A stretch of 64,000 nt of DNA, from positions 248,001 to 312,000 of the forward strand of contig NZ_MRDL01000051.1 in NCBI RefSeq assembly GCF_002008365.1, read 5' to 3'. The position numbers and the translations under genes were made by a program. The notes below the pieces were generated by a model that was not told where the DNA came from, made no database searches, and saw only the letters and a list, made by a program, of their open reading frames with translations. Shown piece after piece: positions 52,569 to 62,600 of this stretch. Each line of letters opens with the position of its first letter. The stretch's first letter is position 1. This DNA is from Rhizobium leguminosarum bv. viciae USDA 2370 (lineage in GTDB: Bacteria; Pseudomonadota; Alphaproteobacteria; Rhizobiales; Rhizobiaceae).

Positions 52569-52697
52569 ATGGCACGCTGAAACCGCTCACCTCAGGGACG
52601 GCCTCCAGAAGCAAATGAGCGAGGACCAGGGTTAACCGCGTACGGCGGGACGATGATAGGAAATGATGCTGAAAACGCTGCAGCGGGCGGGTGCTAG
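52569..52697 (+). pseudogene. Short broken frame after the SOS box
   Basis: From the ATG at 52569 the frame would read MAR, then a TGA, then NRSPQGRPPEANERGPGL and on to a TAG at 52697. The Pro/Arg/Gly-rich start looks like the head of a DNA-interacting protein spoilt by a stop codon. It is either a remnant of an SOS-controlled gene or chance. Confidence 0.25.
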
Positions 52698-52770
52698 AGC
52701 TTGTAGATCAATTTCCGCTTGATCTTGCTGAGCATCTTCCGACAAATAGTTGCTGATCGATGGGGGATTC

Positions 52771-53511
52771 ATGGTTGACGATGACCGCATTCGCGTCGTG
52801 ACCGACGCTATCACTGCTTATGTGAAAAGCCCGTCGCTTCAGCATCTTCGCGATCCTCATTCGATTATTACGTTAGCAAAAGCTATTATCAAAGAACTTG
52901 ATCGCGATAGCGGGATTTGGAAGAAATGGAAGGGTCAACGGGACGCTCTCCTGAAGGCGTCGCTTGGATGTTGGATTCCCGTGGAGGAACTCCAGAGCTA
53001 TCTAAACGCTCTTCCCGGCCCTAGCCTCACTGTCACGGACGTCTGTCAACGGCAGAGGGCCTACCACGAGGAGCCTTACTCAAGATATCCAAATGAGGAC
53101 CTGAAGGAGGGCTGCTTGATGCTGTTCAATGAGGAAAAGGCATTGGGCACTGAGCTGGTGGCCATTATCGGGCGGATTGCTGAACATGTTGAAGCAGAAG
53201 AGGAGCGTCTTCGGCTGGAGCACGAAGCCCGCTACAAAGCTATGCGTGAGAGCGAAAGACTTGCGGCGGAACGTCGTCTCCTGTCTGGAGCCGACTGCAA
53301 GTGGACACATCCGAAAAACTCATCAGAATGCTACAGCCGGGTGAACGGCCGTACTTACCGCTTAATACGGACCGAAGATAAACGATGGAGCCTGTCGCGG
53401 GTCGAAGGCGTATCCTCAGGAGAGAGTGGCAATCTCATCGGCACATACTTGGGGAAGGCTGATGCAACGAAAGCAGTGGCGAAAATCGCATACGAAACAG
53501 AATACCGATGA
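52771..53511 (+). CDS. Hypothetical protein with charged central helix
   Basis: A 246-residue protein from the ATG at 52771, which follows a GGGGGA ribosome-binding site. The N-terminal half is helical, with a possible small DNA-binding or partner domain (SLGCWIPVEELQSYLNALPG). A long charged helix follows (EHVEAEEERLRLEHEARYKA, then MRESERLAAERRLLSG). The C-terminal part is a small beta domain (NGRTYRLIRTEDKRWSLSRV). No family is recognised. It lies between Hachiman and the restriction locus. Confidence 0.6.
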   Translation: MVDDDRIRVVTDAITAYVKSPSLQHLRDPHSIITLAKAIIKELDRDSGIWKKWKGQRDALLKASLGCWIPVEELQSYLNALPGPSLTVTDVCQRQRAYHEEPYSRYPNEDLKEGCLMLFNEEKALGTELVAIIGRIAEHVEAEEERLRLEHEARYKAMRESERLAAERRLLSGADCKWTHPKNSSECYSRVNGRTYRLIRTEDKRWSLSRVEGVSSGESGNLIGTYLGKADATKAVAKIAYETEYR

Positions 53512-53653
53512 GGTTAAGGTGATCGCGGCAGCTTCAGAATTTTCGGTCGCACCGCAGATTTCGTTCCTTGCACTCTGATGTAAGTTTTTGCCGTCGTCTC
53601 TGCCGCTCATTCAACGTCAGATAACTGTGTACACGCCACCGGGCTAACTAACT

Positions 53654-54946
53654 ATGAGCCGTATTTTTTCCCGAGAAGAGCTATATGACCTCGTCTGGTC
53701 AACGCCTATCCTTCAGCTCGCTGAGCGGTTCGAGATTTCGGATCGAGGCCTCGCGAAAACTTGCAAACGATTTCATATCGCAGTGCCGGGTCGCGGGTAT
53801 TGGGCGAAGATCGAAGCCGGTCAGCCCGCAACGAGAACGCCACTGTGGAAAACCGACAACCCCGCCTATCAAACCATCGAGATCGGCGGTGCTCAGCATC
53901 ATGACAACCCGCAGTTAGCGTTCGCAGCTAAGGCGGCCCACGATGCCGTATTCGCTGCCGGACAAAAACCTATCTCGAAGATCAAAAGACGTGATGTTCA
54001 AAAGGCCGCTGTCGAGGCCAGTGCGTCGACCGACGACGAGCCAAAGATAAAGGCGGCAGCACCAGTAACCTTTGAGCTGATAGAACAACCTCACGCAATG
54101 ATTATGGGCATCGTTCTTGAACTCCAAAATGCGACTCCGGACCAGGATGGCGGCATTTCTCTAGAAGGTATTCGAATTCATGAAGGTTCACGGACACGGA
54201 TCATCGCTCTCCTACACAACCTTGCGCACGCTCTTGAGCTTCGGTCGGTTACAATTTGTAAAGGCCAATCAGGCCTCAGGGCGGAAATGCTTCCGGACGC
54301 CATACGCTTCGAAATCCTTGAGGGACGCAAGCTCGTAAAACATGAGCCAACTCCCAGCGAACTAAGGAGGGAGATGGACTTTCAGCGGCGACGCGATTTG
54401 GCAACACGTCGTGGGCAATGGTTGCCGCCTGAACATTTCTATCCCGAGTATGACTACCACTACTCTGCCAAGCTGTCATTTGAAGTTCACAACTGGGCAG
54501 ACGGGGCGAGGAAAAAGTGGTCCGACGGTAAGCGCCAGACGCTTGAGGGTGTTCTTGAAAGTATTGCTGACGGCATTCTCTATCATCTACACTTTGACAA
54601 AGCTCGTCGGGAGAAAAGGGAAGAGGACGAGAGACGCTGGCAACATATGGCCCGACGTCGCGAGCTTCAGAAGCGGCGGAATGATCGGGAGCAAAAACGA
54701 GTACAATTCCTTGCTGACCTCGCGGCGTACCAGAGCGAAGCCGCCAATCTGAGGGGTGTAATTGCGCACGCTTCAGCTTCGGCGGAGGCTGAACCGGAGT
54801 ATTGGCGAATGATCGACTGGGCCAAAGTCCGGCTTGCTTATCTAGAGGCTCAGAATGCCATCGGCCCCCTCACAGCGAATTTAAGATCACAGAACTTGTT
54901 TCCACAAAATGATGAGCTGTTTGACCCGGAAGGTGACCCTACATGA
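53654..54946 (+). CDS. Mobile-element hypothetical protein with HTH-like N terminus
   Basis: A 430-residue protein. Its N-terminal 60 residues (SREELYDLVWSTPILQLAER, FEISDRGLAKTCKRFHIAVP, GRGYWAKIEAGQP) are a recognisable conserved head with a helix-turn-helix-like pattern, found on many hypothetical proteins in genomic islands. The C-terminal third is a long charged helix (KARREKREEDERRWQHMARR). It probably binds DNA, but the role is unknown. The next start overlaps its stop. Confidence 0.65.
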   Translation: MSRIFSREELYDLVWSTPILQLAERFEISDRGLAKTCKRFHIAVPGRGYWAKIEAGQPATRTPLWKTDNPAYQTIEIGGAQHHDNPQLAFAAKAAHDAVFAAGQKPISKIKRRDVQKAAVEASASTDDEPKIKAAAPVTFELIEQPHAMIMGIVLELQNATPDQDGGISLEGIRIHEGSRTRIIALLHNLAHALELRSVTICKGQSGLRAEMLPDAIRFEILEGRKLVKHEPTPSELRREMDFQRRRDLATRRGQWLPPEHFYPEYDYHYSAKLSFEVHNWADGARKKWSDGKRQTLEGVLESIADGILYHLHFDKARREKREEDERRWQHMARRRELQKRRNDREQKRVQFLADLAAYQSEAANLRGVIAHASASAEAEPEYWRMIDWAKVRLAYLEAQNAIGPLTANLRSQNLFPQNDELFDPEGDPT

Positions 54947-55248
54947 TAGCTGCGCAATTTCAGTTCGCTGGGTCTAGCTATCCCAAAGCAGTCCAACCGG
55001 TTCGCGGTTTATTCAGCGACTACCGTCTACCTCGTCGTGGCCTGCTCCTGGACGGTACGCTGATGAAGGGCGTTAAAGCATTGCTTTCGATGTGCACTAG
55101 AGGTGTTTCGAGGTTGGTGGAGCTGTCATCGGGGCTCCATCTTCAGCAATTCGTGAAGTCAAATTCCTTGCCCTTTGCCCGAAGTTTATCGGCGCGACGA
55201 CTACGGAGGCAAGCGGCTTTAGGTCATCAATGGCCCTACTGTTATTGA
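54943..55248 (+). CDS. Doubtful hypothetical protein
   Basis: A 101-residue frame coupled to the preceding gene by an ATGA overlap. The composition (MIAAQFQFAGSSYPKAVQPV, RGLFSDYRLPRRGLLLDGTL, then many Ser/Arg/Leu) is only moderately protein-like in its second half. It may be real because of the overlap, or it may be a read-through frame. Confidence 0.35.
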   Translation: MIAAQFQFAGSSYPKAVQPVRGLFSDYRLPRRGLLLDGTLMKGVKALLSMCTRGVSRLVELSSGLHLQQFVKSNSLPFARSLSARRLRRQAALGHQWPYCY

Positions 55249-55395
55249 ATTACATTGATGGACCAGTGGACACATAGTCACAAGAAACGACAGAGAACTC
55301 ATACTGAACCTATCGGGCGCGTACCCCGTAAGGCTTGCGCCATCCCCATCTTCCATTATTTCCTCGCAGCTCCCCCAAATTGGATTCGGGATGCG

Positions 55396-55548
55396 ATGTC
55401 GGACGATGAAATTCTTACGATCAGGGAGCTGGCCAGCTATTTGAAAGTTGCTGAGGAGACGGCCTATCGCTTTGTGTCGGAAGGCCGCATTCCAGGGTTC
55501 AAGGTTGGTGGGTCTTGGCGTTTTCGCAGATCAGAAATTGAACGCTAG
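55396..55548 (+). pseudogene. Excisionase-like helix-turn-helix protein cut short by TAG
   Basis: A 50-residue MerR/excisionase-type helix-turn-helix protein (DDEILTIRELASYLKVAEET, AYRFVSEGRIPGFKVGGSWR, FRRSEIER) ending in TAG. Reading through the TAG gives IAEREQK and a second stop, and family members have Trp at exactly this place (EIERWI). A TGG-to-TAG change would explain it. The DNA-binding part is complete, so it may still work. It lies just before hsdM and may control or accompany the restriction locus, as such proteins often do. Confidence 0.6.
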
Positions 55549-55586
55549 ATCGCTGAGCGAGAGCAGAAGTAAAAGGAAAAAAGAGC

Positions 55587-57149
55587 ATGACAAGCGCCGA
55601 GCAACGCGCCCACCTACAAAACCAAATCTGGAAAATCGCCAATGAGGTGCGCGGTGCGGTCGATGGCTGGGACTTTAAGCAATATGTGCTTGGAACCCTT
55701 TTCTATCGTTTCATCAGTGAGAATTTTGCCAGCTATATCGATGCCGACGATGAAAGCATCAATTACGCTGAGTTGCCGGACAGCGTAATCACGCCTGGAA
55801 TCAAGGACGATGCGGTCAAGACCAAGGGCTATTTCATTTACCCCAGCCAACTATTTTCCAATATCGCGAAAAACGTCAAAAACAATGAGAGCCTGAATAC
55901 AGACCTGAAGAAGATTTTTGATGGGATTGAGGGGTCCGCGAGCGGCTACCCTTCAGAGGCTGACATCAAGGGCTTGTTTGCCGATTTTGACACGACCAGC
56001 AACCGCCTTGGCAACACGGTGAAAGAAAAAAATTCCCGATTGGCAGCTGTAATCAAGGGCGTTGCGGAGTTGAAATTTGGCGAGTTTCATGGCGATCAAA
56101 TCGACCTGTTTGGCGATGCCTACGAATTCCTGATTTCAAATTACGCAGCCACTGCGGGCAAGTCTGGCGGTGAGTTTTTCACTCCGCAGCATGTTTCGAA
56201 GCTGATAGCGCGGCTTGCGATGCACAAGCAAACGAGCGTGAACAAGATTTACGACCCGGCATGTGGTTCAGGCTCCCTGCTACTGCAAGCAAAGAAGCAC
56301 TTTGACGCGCACATTGTTGAAGAAGGTTTCTTCGGCCAGGAGATTAACCACACAACCTACAACCTGGCCCGGATGAACATGTTCCTGCACAATATCAACT
56401 ACGACAAGTTTGATATTCAGCTAGGCAACACTTTGATTGAGCCGCATTTTGGCGACGAAAAGCCATTCGATGCTATCGTTTCCAACCCTCCTTATTCGGT
56501 CAACTGGATAGGCTCTGACGATCCAACGCTGATCAACGATGATCGCTTTGCTCCAGCAGGTGTACTTGCCCCAAAATCCAAGGCGGATTTTGCGTTCGTG
56601 CTGCATTCGCTTAATTATCTATCTGCCAAGGGTCGTGCGGCGATTGTGTGCTTTCCCGGTATTTTTTTTAGAGGCGGGGCTGAACAGAAAATCCGGCAAT
56701 ATCTTATCGATAACAACTTTGTGGAGAGCGTAATTTCGCTGGCTCCCAACTTATTTTACGGCACCACCATTGCCGTTAATATTCTGGTACTCTCCAAGCA
56801 CAAGACTGACACTAAAACGCAATTTATTGACGCGAGTGGCCTGTTCAAAAAAGGAACGAACAACAACACGCTTACAGACGATGAGAATGCTGCCAATCCT
56901 GGTCACATTCAACAGATCATGCGGGCCTTCGATAGCAAGGACGATATTGCACACTTCGCACAGTCGGTTGCCTATCACGATATCGTCGCCGAAAACTACA
57001 ACCTTGCTGTCAGCGCCTATGTGGACCCCAAAGACAATCGCGAAGTTGTAAACATAGAAGATTTAAATGCTAAGATAGAAATTGCGGTGGAAAAAATCGA
57101 CAAATTGCGTGCGGAGATTGACGCCATCGTTGCGGAGCTTGAGGCATGA
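55587..57149 (+). CDS. hsdM: Type IC restriction-modification, methyltransferase subunit
   Basis: A 520-residue adenine-N6 methyltransferase, the same length as EcoR124I HsdM. The N-terminal helical domain (RAHLQNQIWKIANEVRGAVD) precedes the SAM-binding motif I (YDPACGSGSLLLQ) and catalytic motif IV NPPY at residues 300-303. With HsdS it methylates the recognition site; with HsdR it forms the cutting complex. The stop overlaps the hsdS start. The locus corresponds to prrA in the E. coli prr system. Confidence 0.93.
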   Translation: MTSAEQRAHLQNQIWKIANEVRGAVDGWDFKQYVLGTLFYRFISENFASYIDADDESINYAELPDSVITPGIKDDAVKTKGYFIYPSQLFSNIAKNVKNNESLNTDLKKIFDGIEGSASGYPSEADIKGLFADFDTTSNRLGNTVKEKNSRLAAVIKGVAELKFGEFHGDQIDLFGDAYEFLISNYAATAGKSGGEFFTPQHVSKLIARLAMHKQTSVNKIYDPACGSGSLLLQAKKHFDAHIVEEGFFGQEINHTTYNLARMNMFLHNINYDKFDIQLGNTLIEPHFGDEKPFDAIVSNPPYSVNWIGSDDPTLINDDRFAPAGVLAPKSKADFAFVLHSLNYLSAKGRAAIVCFPGIFFRGGAEQKIRQYLIDNNFVESVISLAPNLFYGTTIAVNILVLSKHKTDTKTQFIDASGLFKKGTNNNTLTDDENAANPGHIQQIMRAFDSKDDIAHFAQSVAYHDIVAENYNLAVSAYVDPKDNREVVNIEDLNAKIEIAVEKIDKLRAEIDAIVAELEA

Positions 57150-58405
57150 GCGGCCTGGACTACTTGGATAAGCTACTGGATGGTGCTGATGTTGAATGGA
57201 AGCCGTTGGCTGATGTGACGATGTCAACGAGCAACATTAGATGGCGAGATACAGAGCGCACATACCGCTACATTGACCTGACATCTGTCAGCATTGAAAC
57301 GAAGTGCATCACTCAGACTACTGAGATAGACGCTAAGAATGCACCGAACCGAGCGCAAAAGCTTGTGGAACAGGGCGACGTGATCTTTGCCACCACACGC
57401 CCATCACAACAAAGATATTGTCTTATCGACGACGAATATTCAGGCGAGGTTGCAAGCACAGGTTATTGTGTTCTCAGGGCTAAGAAGGAAAAGGTCTTAC
57501 CAAAATGGATTTTGCATTGCATTTCTTCAAGCGAGTTCAAGAGTTACGTTGAGGAACGGCAGGGTGGCGTTGCTTACCCGGCGATCTCTGATGCCCTTGT
57601 GAAGGCCTATTCAATCCCCATCCCATGCCCTGAAACCCCGGAAAAATCGTTGGCAATTCAGGCGGAGATTGTGCGCATTTTGGACGCATTTACCGAGCTT
57701 ACCGCCGGACTCACCGCCGAGCTTGCCGCCGAGCTTGCCGCGCGTAGAAAGCAATACAACTATTATCGTGACCAGCTTATGAACCACCCGTCTGGGAATA
57801 TTGCCTTGAAACCTCTGGGATGGGTGGGTGACGTTCGCATGTGTAAGCGGGTGATGAAGAACCAAACGTCGGATACCGGTGATATCCCGTTTTTCAAAAT
57901 TGGAACGTTCGGTGGAGAACCCGACGCATTCATTTCTAAAGAACTCTTCGAGGAGTACAAAGAGAAATATAGCTATCCCGGAATTGGCGATGTATTGATT
58001 TCAGCAAGTGGGACAATTGGCAGGGCTGTAGTTTTCGATGGGAAAGACGCTTTCTTTCAAGATAGTAATATAGTGTGGCTCGAAAACGATGAGACCAAGG
58101 TACTGAATAAATACCTTTTCCACTTTTATCAGATTGCTAAGTGGCATGTGGCGGATGGCGGCGTGATCAAGCGTCTCTATAACGACAATATCAAGAGGAC
58201 CCTTATCCCTGTCCCTCATCCTGACAACCCGGAAAAGTCTCTTGCTGAGCAGGCGCGAATTGTATCAATTCTGGACAAATTCAGCGCGTCAATTAGGTCA
58301 ATCAGCGACGGCCTACCACGCGAAATTGAACTACGGCAGAAGCAATACGAATATTATCGCGATTTGCTGTTGAGCTTTCCAAAGCCTGAAGATGTGGCCG
58401 CATAG
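57146..58405 (+). CDS. hsdS: Type IC restriction-modification, specificity subunit
   Basis: A 419-residue HsdS with two target-recognition domains separated by a central conserved region. The linker carries 4-residue repeats TAGL, TAEL, AAEL (residues 186-197) followed by ARRKQYNYYRDQL; the C-terminal repeat is ELRQKQYEYYRDLLLSF. In EcoR124-type enzymes the number of such TAEL repeats sets the gap between the two half-sites. Each half also shows the AMIS.../PEKSLAIQAEIVRILDAF-type helix. It overlaps hsdM and is followed at once by prrC. Confidence 0.92.
   Translation: MSGLDYLDKLLDGADVEWKPLADVTMSTSNIRWRDTERTYRYIDLTSVSIETKCITQTTEIDAKNAPNRAQKLVEQGDVIFATTRPSQQRYCLIDDEYSGEVASTGYCVLRAKKEKVLPKWILHCISSSEFKSYVEERQGGVAYPAISDALVKAYSIPIPCPETPEKSLAIQAEIVRILDAFTELTAGLTAELAAELAARRKQYNYYRDQLMNHPSGNIALKPLGWVGDVRMCKRVMKNQTSDTGDIPFFKIGTFGGEPDAFISKELFEEYKEKYSYPGIGDVLISASGTIGRAVVFDGKDAFFQDSNIVWLENDETKVLNKYLFHFYQIAKWHVADGGVIKRLYNDNIKRTLIPVPHPDNPEKSLAEQARIVSILDKFSASIRSISDGLPREIELRQKQYEYYRDLLLSFPKPEDVAA
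57701..57736 (+). repeat. Three 12-base repeats in the hsdS linker
   Basis: Three consecutive 12-base units encode TAGL, TAEL and AAEL. Slippage between such units in EcoR124-type hsdS genes changes the spacer length of the DNA target from 6 to 7 bases. Three units correspond to the longer form. Confidence 0.75.
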
Positions 58406-58407
58406 CA

Positions 58408-59661
58408 ATGGGAAAAAAACTCGACGAAATCGCAGAAGAGTTGAAGAACGCCAACAAGAAGGTGCAGTTGGTCTATGCGTTTAATGGCACAGGAAAGACA
58501 CGACTTTCAAGGGAATTCAAGAATCTGATTGCGCCAAAGAACGCTGAAGATGAAGCTTCGGAAGAGCCAACCCGCACCAAAATCCTCTATTACAATTCGT
58601 TTACCGAGGACCTGTTTTTTTGGGACAATGACCTAGCTCAAGACGTGAAGCCCAAACTAAAAATTCAGCCAAATTCTTTCACCGACTGGATTTTGAAGGA
58701 ACAGGGCAAGGGGCTGGATATCGTTAAAAACTTTCAGCAGTACACGACCGACAAGATCACCCCGGTTTTTAACGCCGCCTATCAGGTCACGGATAAGGAT
58801 GGTAAGAAGATCAACATTCCTGAAAATTCTGAAGTAACCTTCCGAATGAATCCGATCAAAATTGCCACAGAAGAAGGGGCATTACTCGTCACGGAGAATG
58901 GCAGCTCGATTGTCACCGTACAATATGACGTCGTGAAAATCTCCAAGGGTGAACAAAGCAATTTCATCTGGAGCGTTTTTTTCACGCTTCTTGAAGAAGT
59001 TGTCTCCGTTTTGAGTATTGCCGAGTCTGATGACAGGCCGACGAGTCAATTCAATGGGCTGAAGTATGTTTTCATCGATGACCCAGTCAGCTCGCTCGAT
59101 GAGAACCATTTGATTGAATTGGCCGTGAATTTGGCAAGCCTGATCAAGGCCGCGATCAAGGATGCACCTCAACTCAAATTCGTGATCACTACTCACAGCC
59201 CGCTCTTCTACAATGTAATGCACAACGAACTTGACTTGAAAAAGAAGCCAGCAAACGAAGGGTGTTACCTTTTAGAGCTTCTGGAAGACGGTACCTTCAA
59301 CCTGAACAGAAAATTCGGCGATTCAAATCAGAGTTTTTCTTACCATTTGCACTTGAGGCGAATTTTGGAAGGGGCAATCTCTGAGGATAAGATCGAGCGA
59401 TATCATTTTACTTTGCTACGAAATCTCTATGAGAAAACGGCAGGCTTTTTGGGTTATGACAGGTGGAGTGATTTGCTGAATACAGCGCCCGGCAGCAAAG
59501 ATGCGTATGTGCGCACTATCAATACCTTTAGTCATTCAGCGCTTTCGAGTGAGCAGGTCAGAGACCCATCGCCGCCCGAAAAGCAAACCGTGAAGCTCTT
59601 GCTCGACAACTTGACCAAAAATTATGGCTACTGGCCGGAGCAGGCGGTACAGAATGGTTGA
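58408..59661 (+). CDS. prrC: PrrC anticodon nuclease
   Basis: A 417-residue homologue of E. coli PrrC, which cleaves tRNA(Lys) in the anticodon loop when the associated type IC enzyme is disarmed by a phage. The N-terminal ABC ATPase domain has the P loop YAFNGTGKTRLS (Lys30), the PrrC-specific stretches KILYYNSFTEDLFFWDND and KLKIQPNSF, the signature KISKGEQSNFIWSVFF, and Walker B YVFIDDPVSSLDENHL. The C-terminal nuclease domain keeps the triad: Arg338 and Glu342 in LLRNLYEKT, and His376 in FSHSALS, equivalent to Arg320, Glu324 and His356 of PrrC. Position between hsdS and hsdR is diagnostic. It is about 20 residues longer than the E. coli protein. Confidence 0.93.
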   Translation: MGKKLDEIAEELKNANKKVQLVYAFNGTGKTRLSREFKNLIAPKNAEDEASEEPTRTKILYYNSFTEDLFFWDNDLAQDVKPKLKIQPNSFTDWILKEQGKGLDIVKNFQQYTTDKITPVFNAAYQVTDKDGKKINIPENSEVTFRMNPIKIATEEGALLVTENGSSIVTVQYDVVKISKGEQSNFIWSVFFTLLEEVVSVLSIAESDDRPTSQFNGLKYVFIDDPVSSLDENHLIELAVNLASLIKAAIKDAPQLKFVITTHSPLFYNVMHNELDLKKKPANEGCYLLELLEDGTFNLNRKFGDSNQSFSYHLHLRRILEGAISEDKIERYHFTLLRNLYEKTAGFLGYDRWSDLLNTAPGSKDAYVRTINTFSHSALSSEQVRDPSPPEKQTVKLLLDNLTKNYGYWPEQAVQNG

Positions 59662-62600
59662 CCAGACCATACCGCTTGCCGAATCGAAGCATTTTATCGT
59701 TCTCGATAGGTACGCCAGAGAATGGGAAGCCCGCGATAGCTATCAAAGCGAAGGCGATTTGGAGCGCGAGCTTATTCAGGATTTGCAAGCTCAGGGCTAC
59801 GAGTTGGCAAAGCTCAACACGCCTGGAGCCCTCTTGGCCAATGTCCGCCAGCAATTGCAAACCTTGAACAATGTGAGCTTTGAGGATGGTGAATGGGTGC
59901 GGCTCGTAGAAACCTATTTGGACAGACCCAGCGACACCGCCACTGATAAAACCCGCAAAGTTCACGACGATTACATCCACGATTTCGTCTTTGATGACGG
60001 CCAAATCCAAAACATCTACCTGCTCGACAAGAAAAACATTGCTCGCAACAAGGTGCAGGTGGTCAAGCAATTTGCGCAAACCGGCACACATGCCAATCGC
60101 TACGATGTGACGATTTTGGTGAACGGGTTGCCACTGGTGCAGATTGAGCTGAAAAAGCGTGGCGTCGCCATTCGCGAAGCCTTCAACCAGCTGCACCGCT
60201 ACAGCAAGGAGAGCTTCAACAGCGAGCAATCACTTTTCAAATACCTTCAGCTTTTCGTTATATCGAACGGCACCGACACCCGCTATTTCGCGAACACTAC
60301 ACGCCGCGATAAAAACAGTTTCGATTTCACAATGAACTGGGCGAAGGCCGATAACGGTCTGATTAAAGACTTGAAGGACTTTACAGCCACCATCTTCCAA
60401 AAAGATACGTTGCTGAAAGTGCTGCTGCGTTATTCCGTCTTCGATGTAAGCGACACGCTGTTGGTCATGCGACCCTACCAGATTGCCGCTACCGAGCGCA
60501 TTCTGTGGAAGATCAAGAGTTCACATGAAACCAAAAATTGGAGCAAGCCGGAAAGCGGCGGTTATATCTGGCACACGACTGGTTCTGGCAAAACGCTGAC
60601 CAGTTTCAAGGCTGCACGTCTAGCTACCGAACTTGAGTTTATCGACAAGGTCTTTTTTGTCGTGGACAGAAAAGACCTCGATTATCAGACCATGAAGGAA
60701 TACCAACGCTTTTCACCGGATAGCGTGAATGGTTCTGACAGCACCGCCGGACTAAAGCGTAATCTTGATAAAGACGACAACAAGATCATCGTCACGACAA
60801 TCCAGAAGCTCAACAACCTGATGAAGAGCGAAGGCGACCTCCCCGTCTATGACAAAGAGGTAGTTTTCATTTTTGATGAATGCCACCGGAGTCAATTCGG
60901 GGAAGCGCAGAAGAACCTGAAAAGGAAATTTAAGCGCTTTTATCAGTTTGGCTTCACCGGAACGCCAATCTTCCCTCAGAATGCGTTGGGTGCTGAAACA
61001 ACGGCGAGTGTTTTCGGCCGGGAGCTTCACTCCTATGTCATCACCGATGCCATCCGGGACGAAAAAGTGCTGAAATTCAAGGTGGACTACAACGATGTCC
61101 GCCCACAATTTAAGGCAATTGAATCTGAGCAGGATGAAAAAAAGCTCAATGCAGCGGAGAACAAGAAGGCCCTGCTACACCCAGAGCGTATCCGGGAAAT
61201 ATCGCAGTATGTGTTAAACAATTTTCGCCAGAAAACCCATCGTCTGCAAGGCGGCAACAGGGGCTTCAATGCCATGTTTGCAGTGAGCAGTGTAGACGCG
61301 GCTAAGCTATTTTACGAGGCCCTGAAAAAACTCCAGGCAGACAGTGAAAAGCCGTTAAAAATTGCAACCATATTCTCGTTCGCTGCCAACGAAGAACAGG
61401 ACGCAGTTGGCGACATCCAGGATGAAAGCTTTGATGTGTCGGCCATGAATACGAGCGCCAAGGAATTCTTGAGCGCAGCGATTGCCGACTACAACACCAT
61501 TTTCAAGACCAATTTCAGCGTGGATAGCAACAGCTTCCAAAACTATTACCGCGACCTGGCAAAGCGGGTTAAAGCCAAGGAAGTCGATTTGCTGATCGTC
61601 GTCGGCATGTTCTTGACCGGCTTTGATGCTCCTACCCTTAACACCCTATTCGTCGACAAGAACCTTCGCTACCACGGCCTTATACAGGCCTATTCGCGGA
61701 CCAACCGAATATACGACGCGACCAAAACCTTCGGCAACATTGTTACCTTCCGCGATCTGGAAGAGGCAACCGTAAATGCCATCACGCTGTTTGGAGACAA
61801 AAACACCAAAAACGTTGTCCTGGAGAAGAGCTACAAGGAATACATGGAAGGCTTCACCGATCTGGTTACCGGTGAAGCGCGACGCGGTTTTGTGGACGTG
61901 GTGACAGAGCTGGAACAGCGCTTCCCAAACCCTGATGAGATTTTCAAAGAGAGCGACAAAAAATACTTCGCCAAGCTGTTCGGTGAATATCTACGCGTCG
62001 AAAATGTGCTGCAAAATTACGATGAATTTGCAAGCTTGAAAGCCTTGCAGGATGTCGACACAAATGATGCCGACGCCGTGGAAGCATTCAAAGCTGAGCA
62101 TCACTTAAGTGATCAAGACTTCGCTACATTGAGTGCAATCAGGATTCCAGCAGAACGAAAAATCCAGGATTACAGGTCAACCTACAACGACATCCGCGAT
62201 TGGTTGCGCCGAGAAAAAGCAGTCAGCGAAACAGATAAATCCACAGTCGATTGGGACGACGTGGTGTTTGAGGTGGACCTACTCAAGTCCCAAGAGATTA
62301 ATCTCGACTACATTCTGGAACAGATTTTCGAAAACAACAAAAAGGTCAAGGACAAAGCGGCCCTTGTTGAGGATGTGCGGCGTATGATCCGTGCCAGCGT
62401 AGGCAACCGGGCAAAGGAAAGCCTTTTGGTCGATTTCGTTAATCAGACTGATCTTGATAAGATTGGCGACAAGGCTACTGTCATCGATGCCTTCTTTACG
62501 TTTGCCCAGGCGGAGCAGCGGCGGGAGGCGGAAGACCTGATTTCCTCTGAGAATTTGAATGTCGACGCCGCAAAGCGCTACATCGCCACGTCTATTAGGC

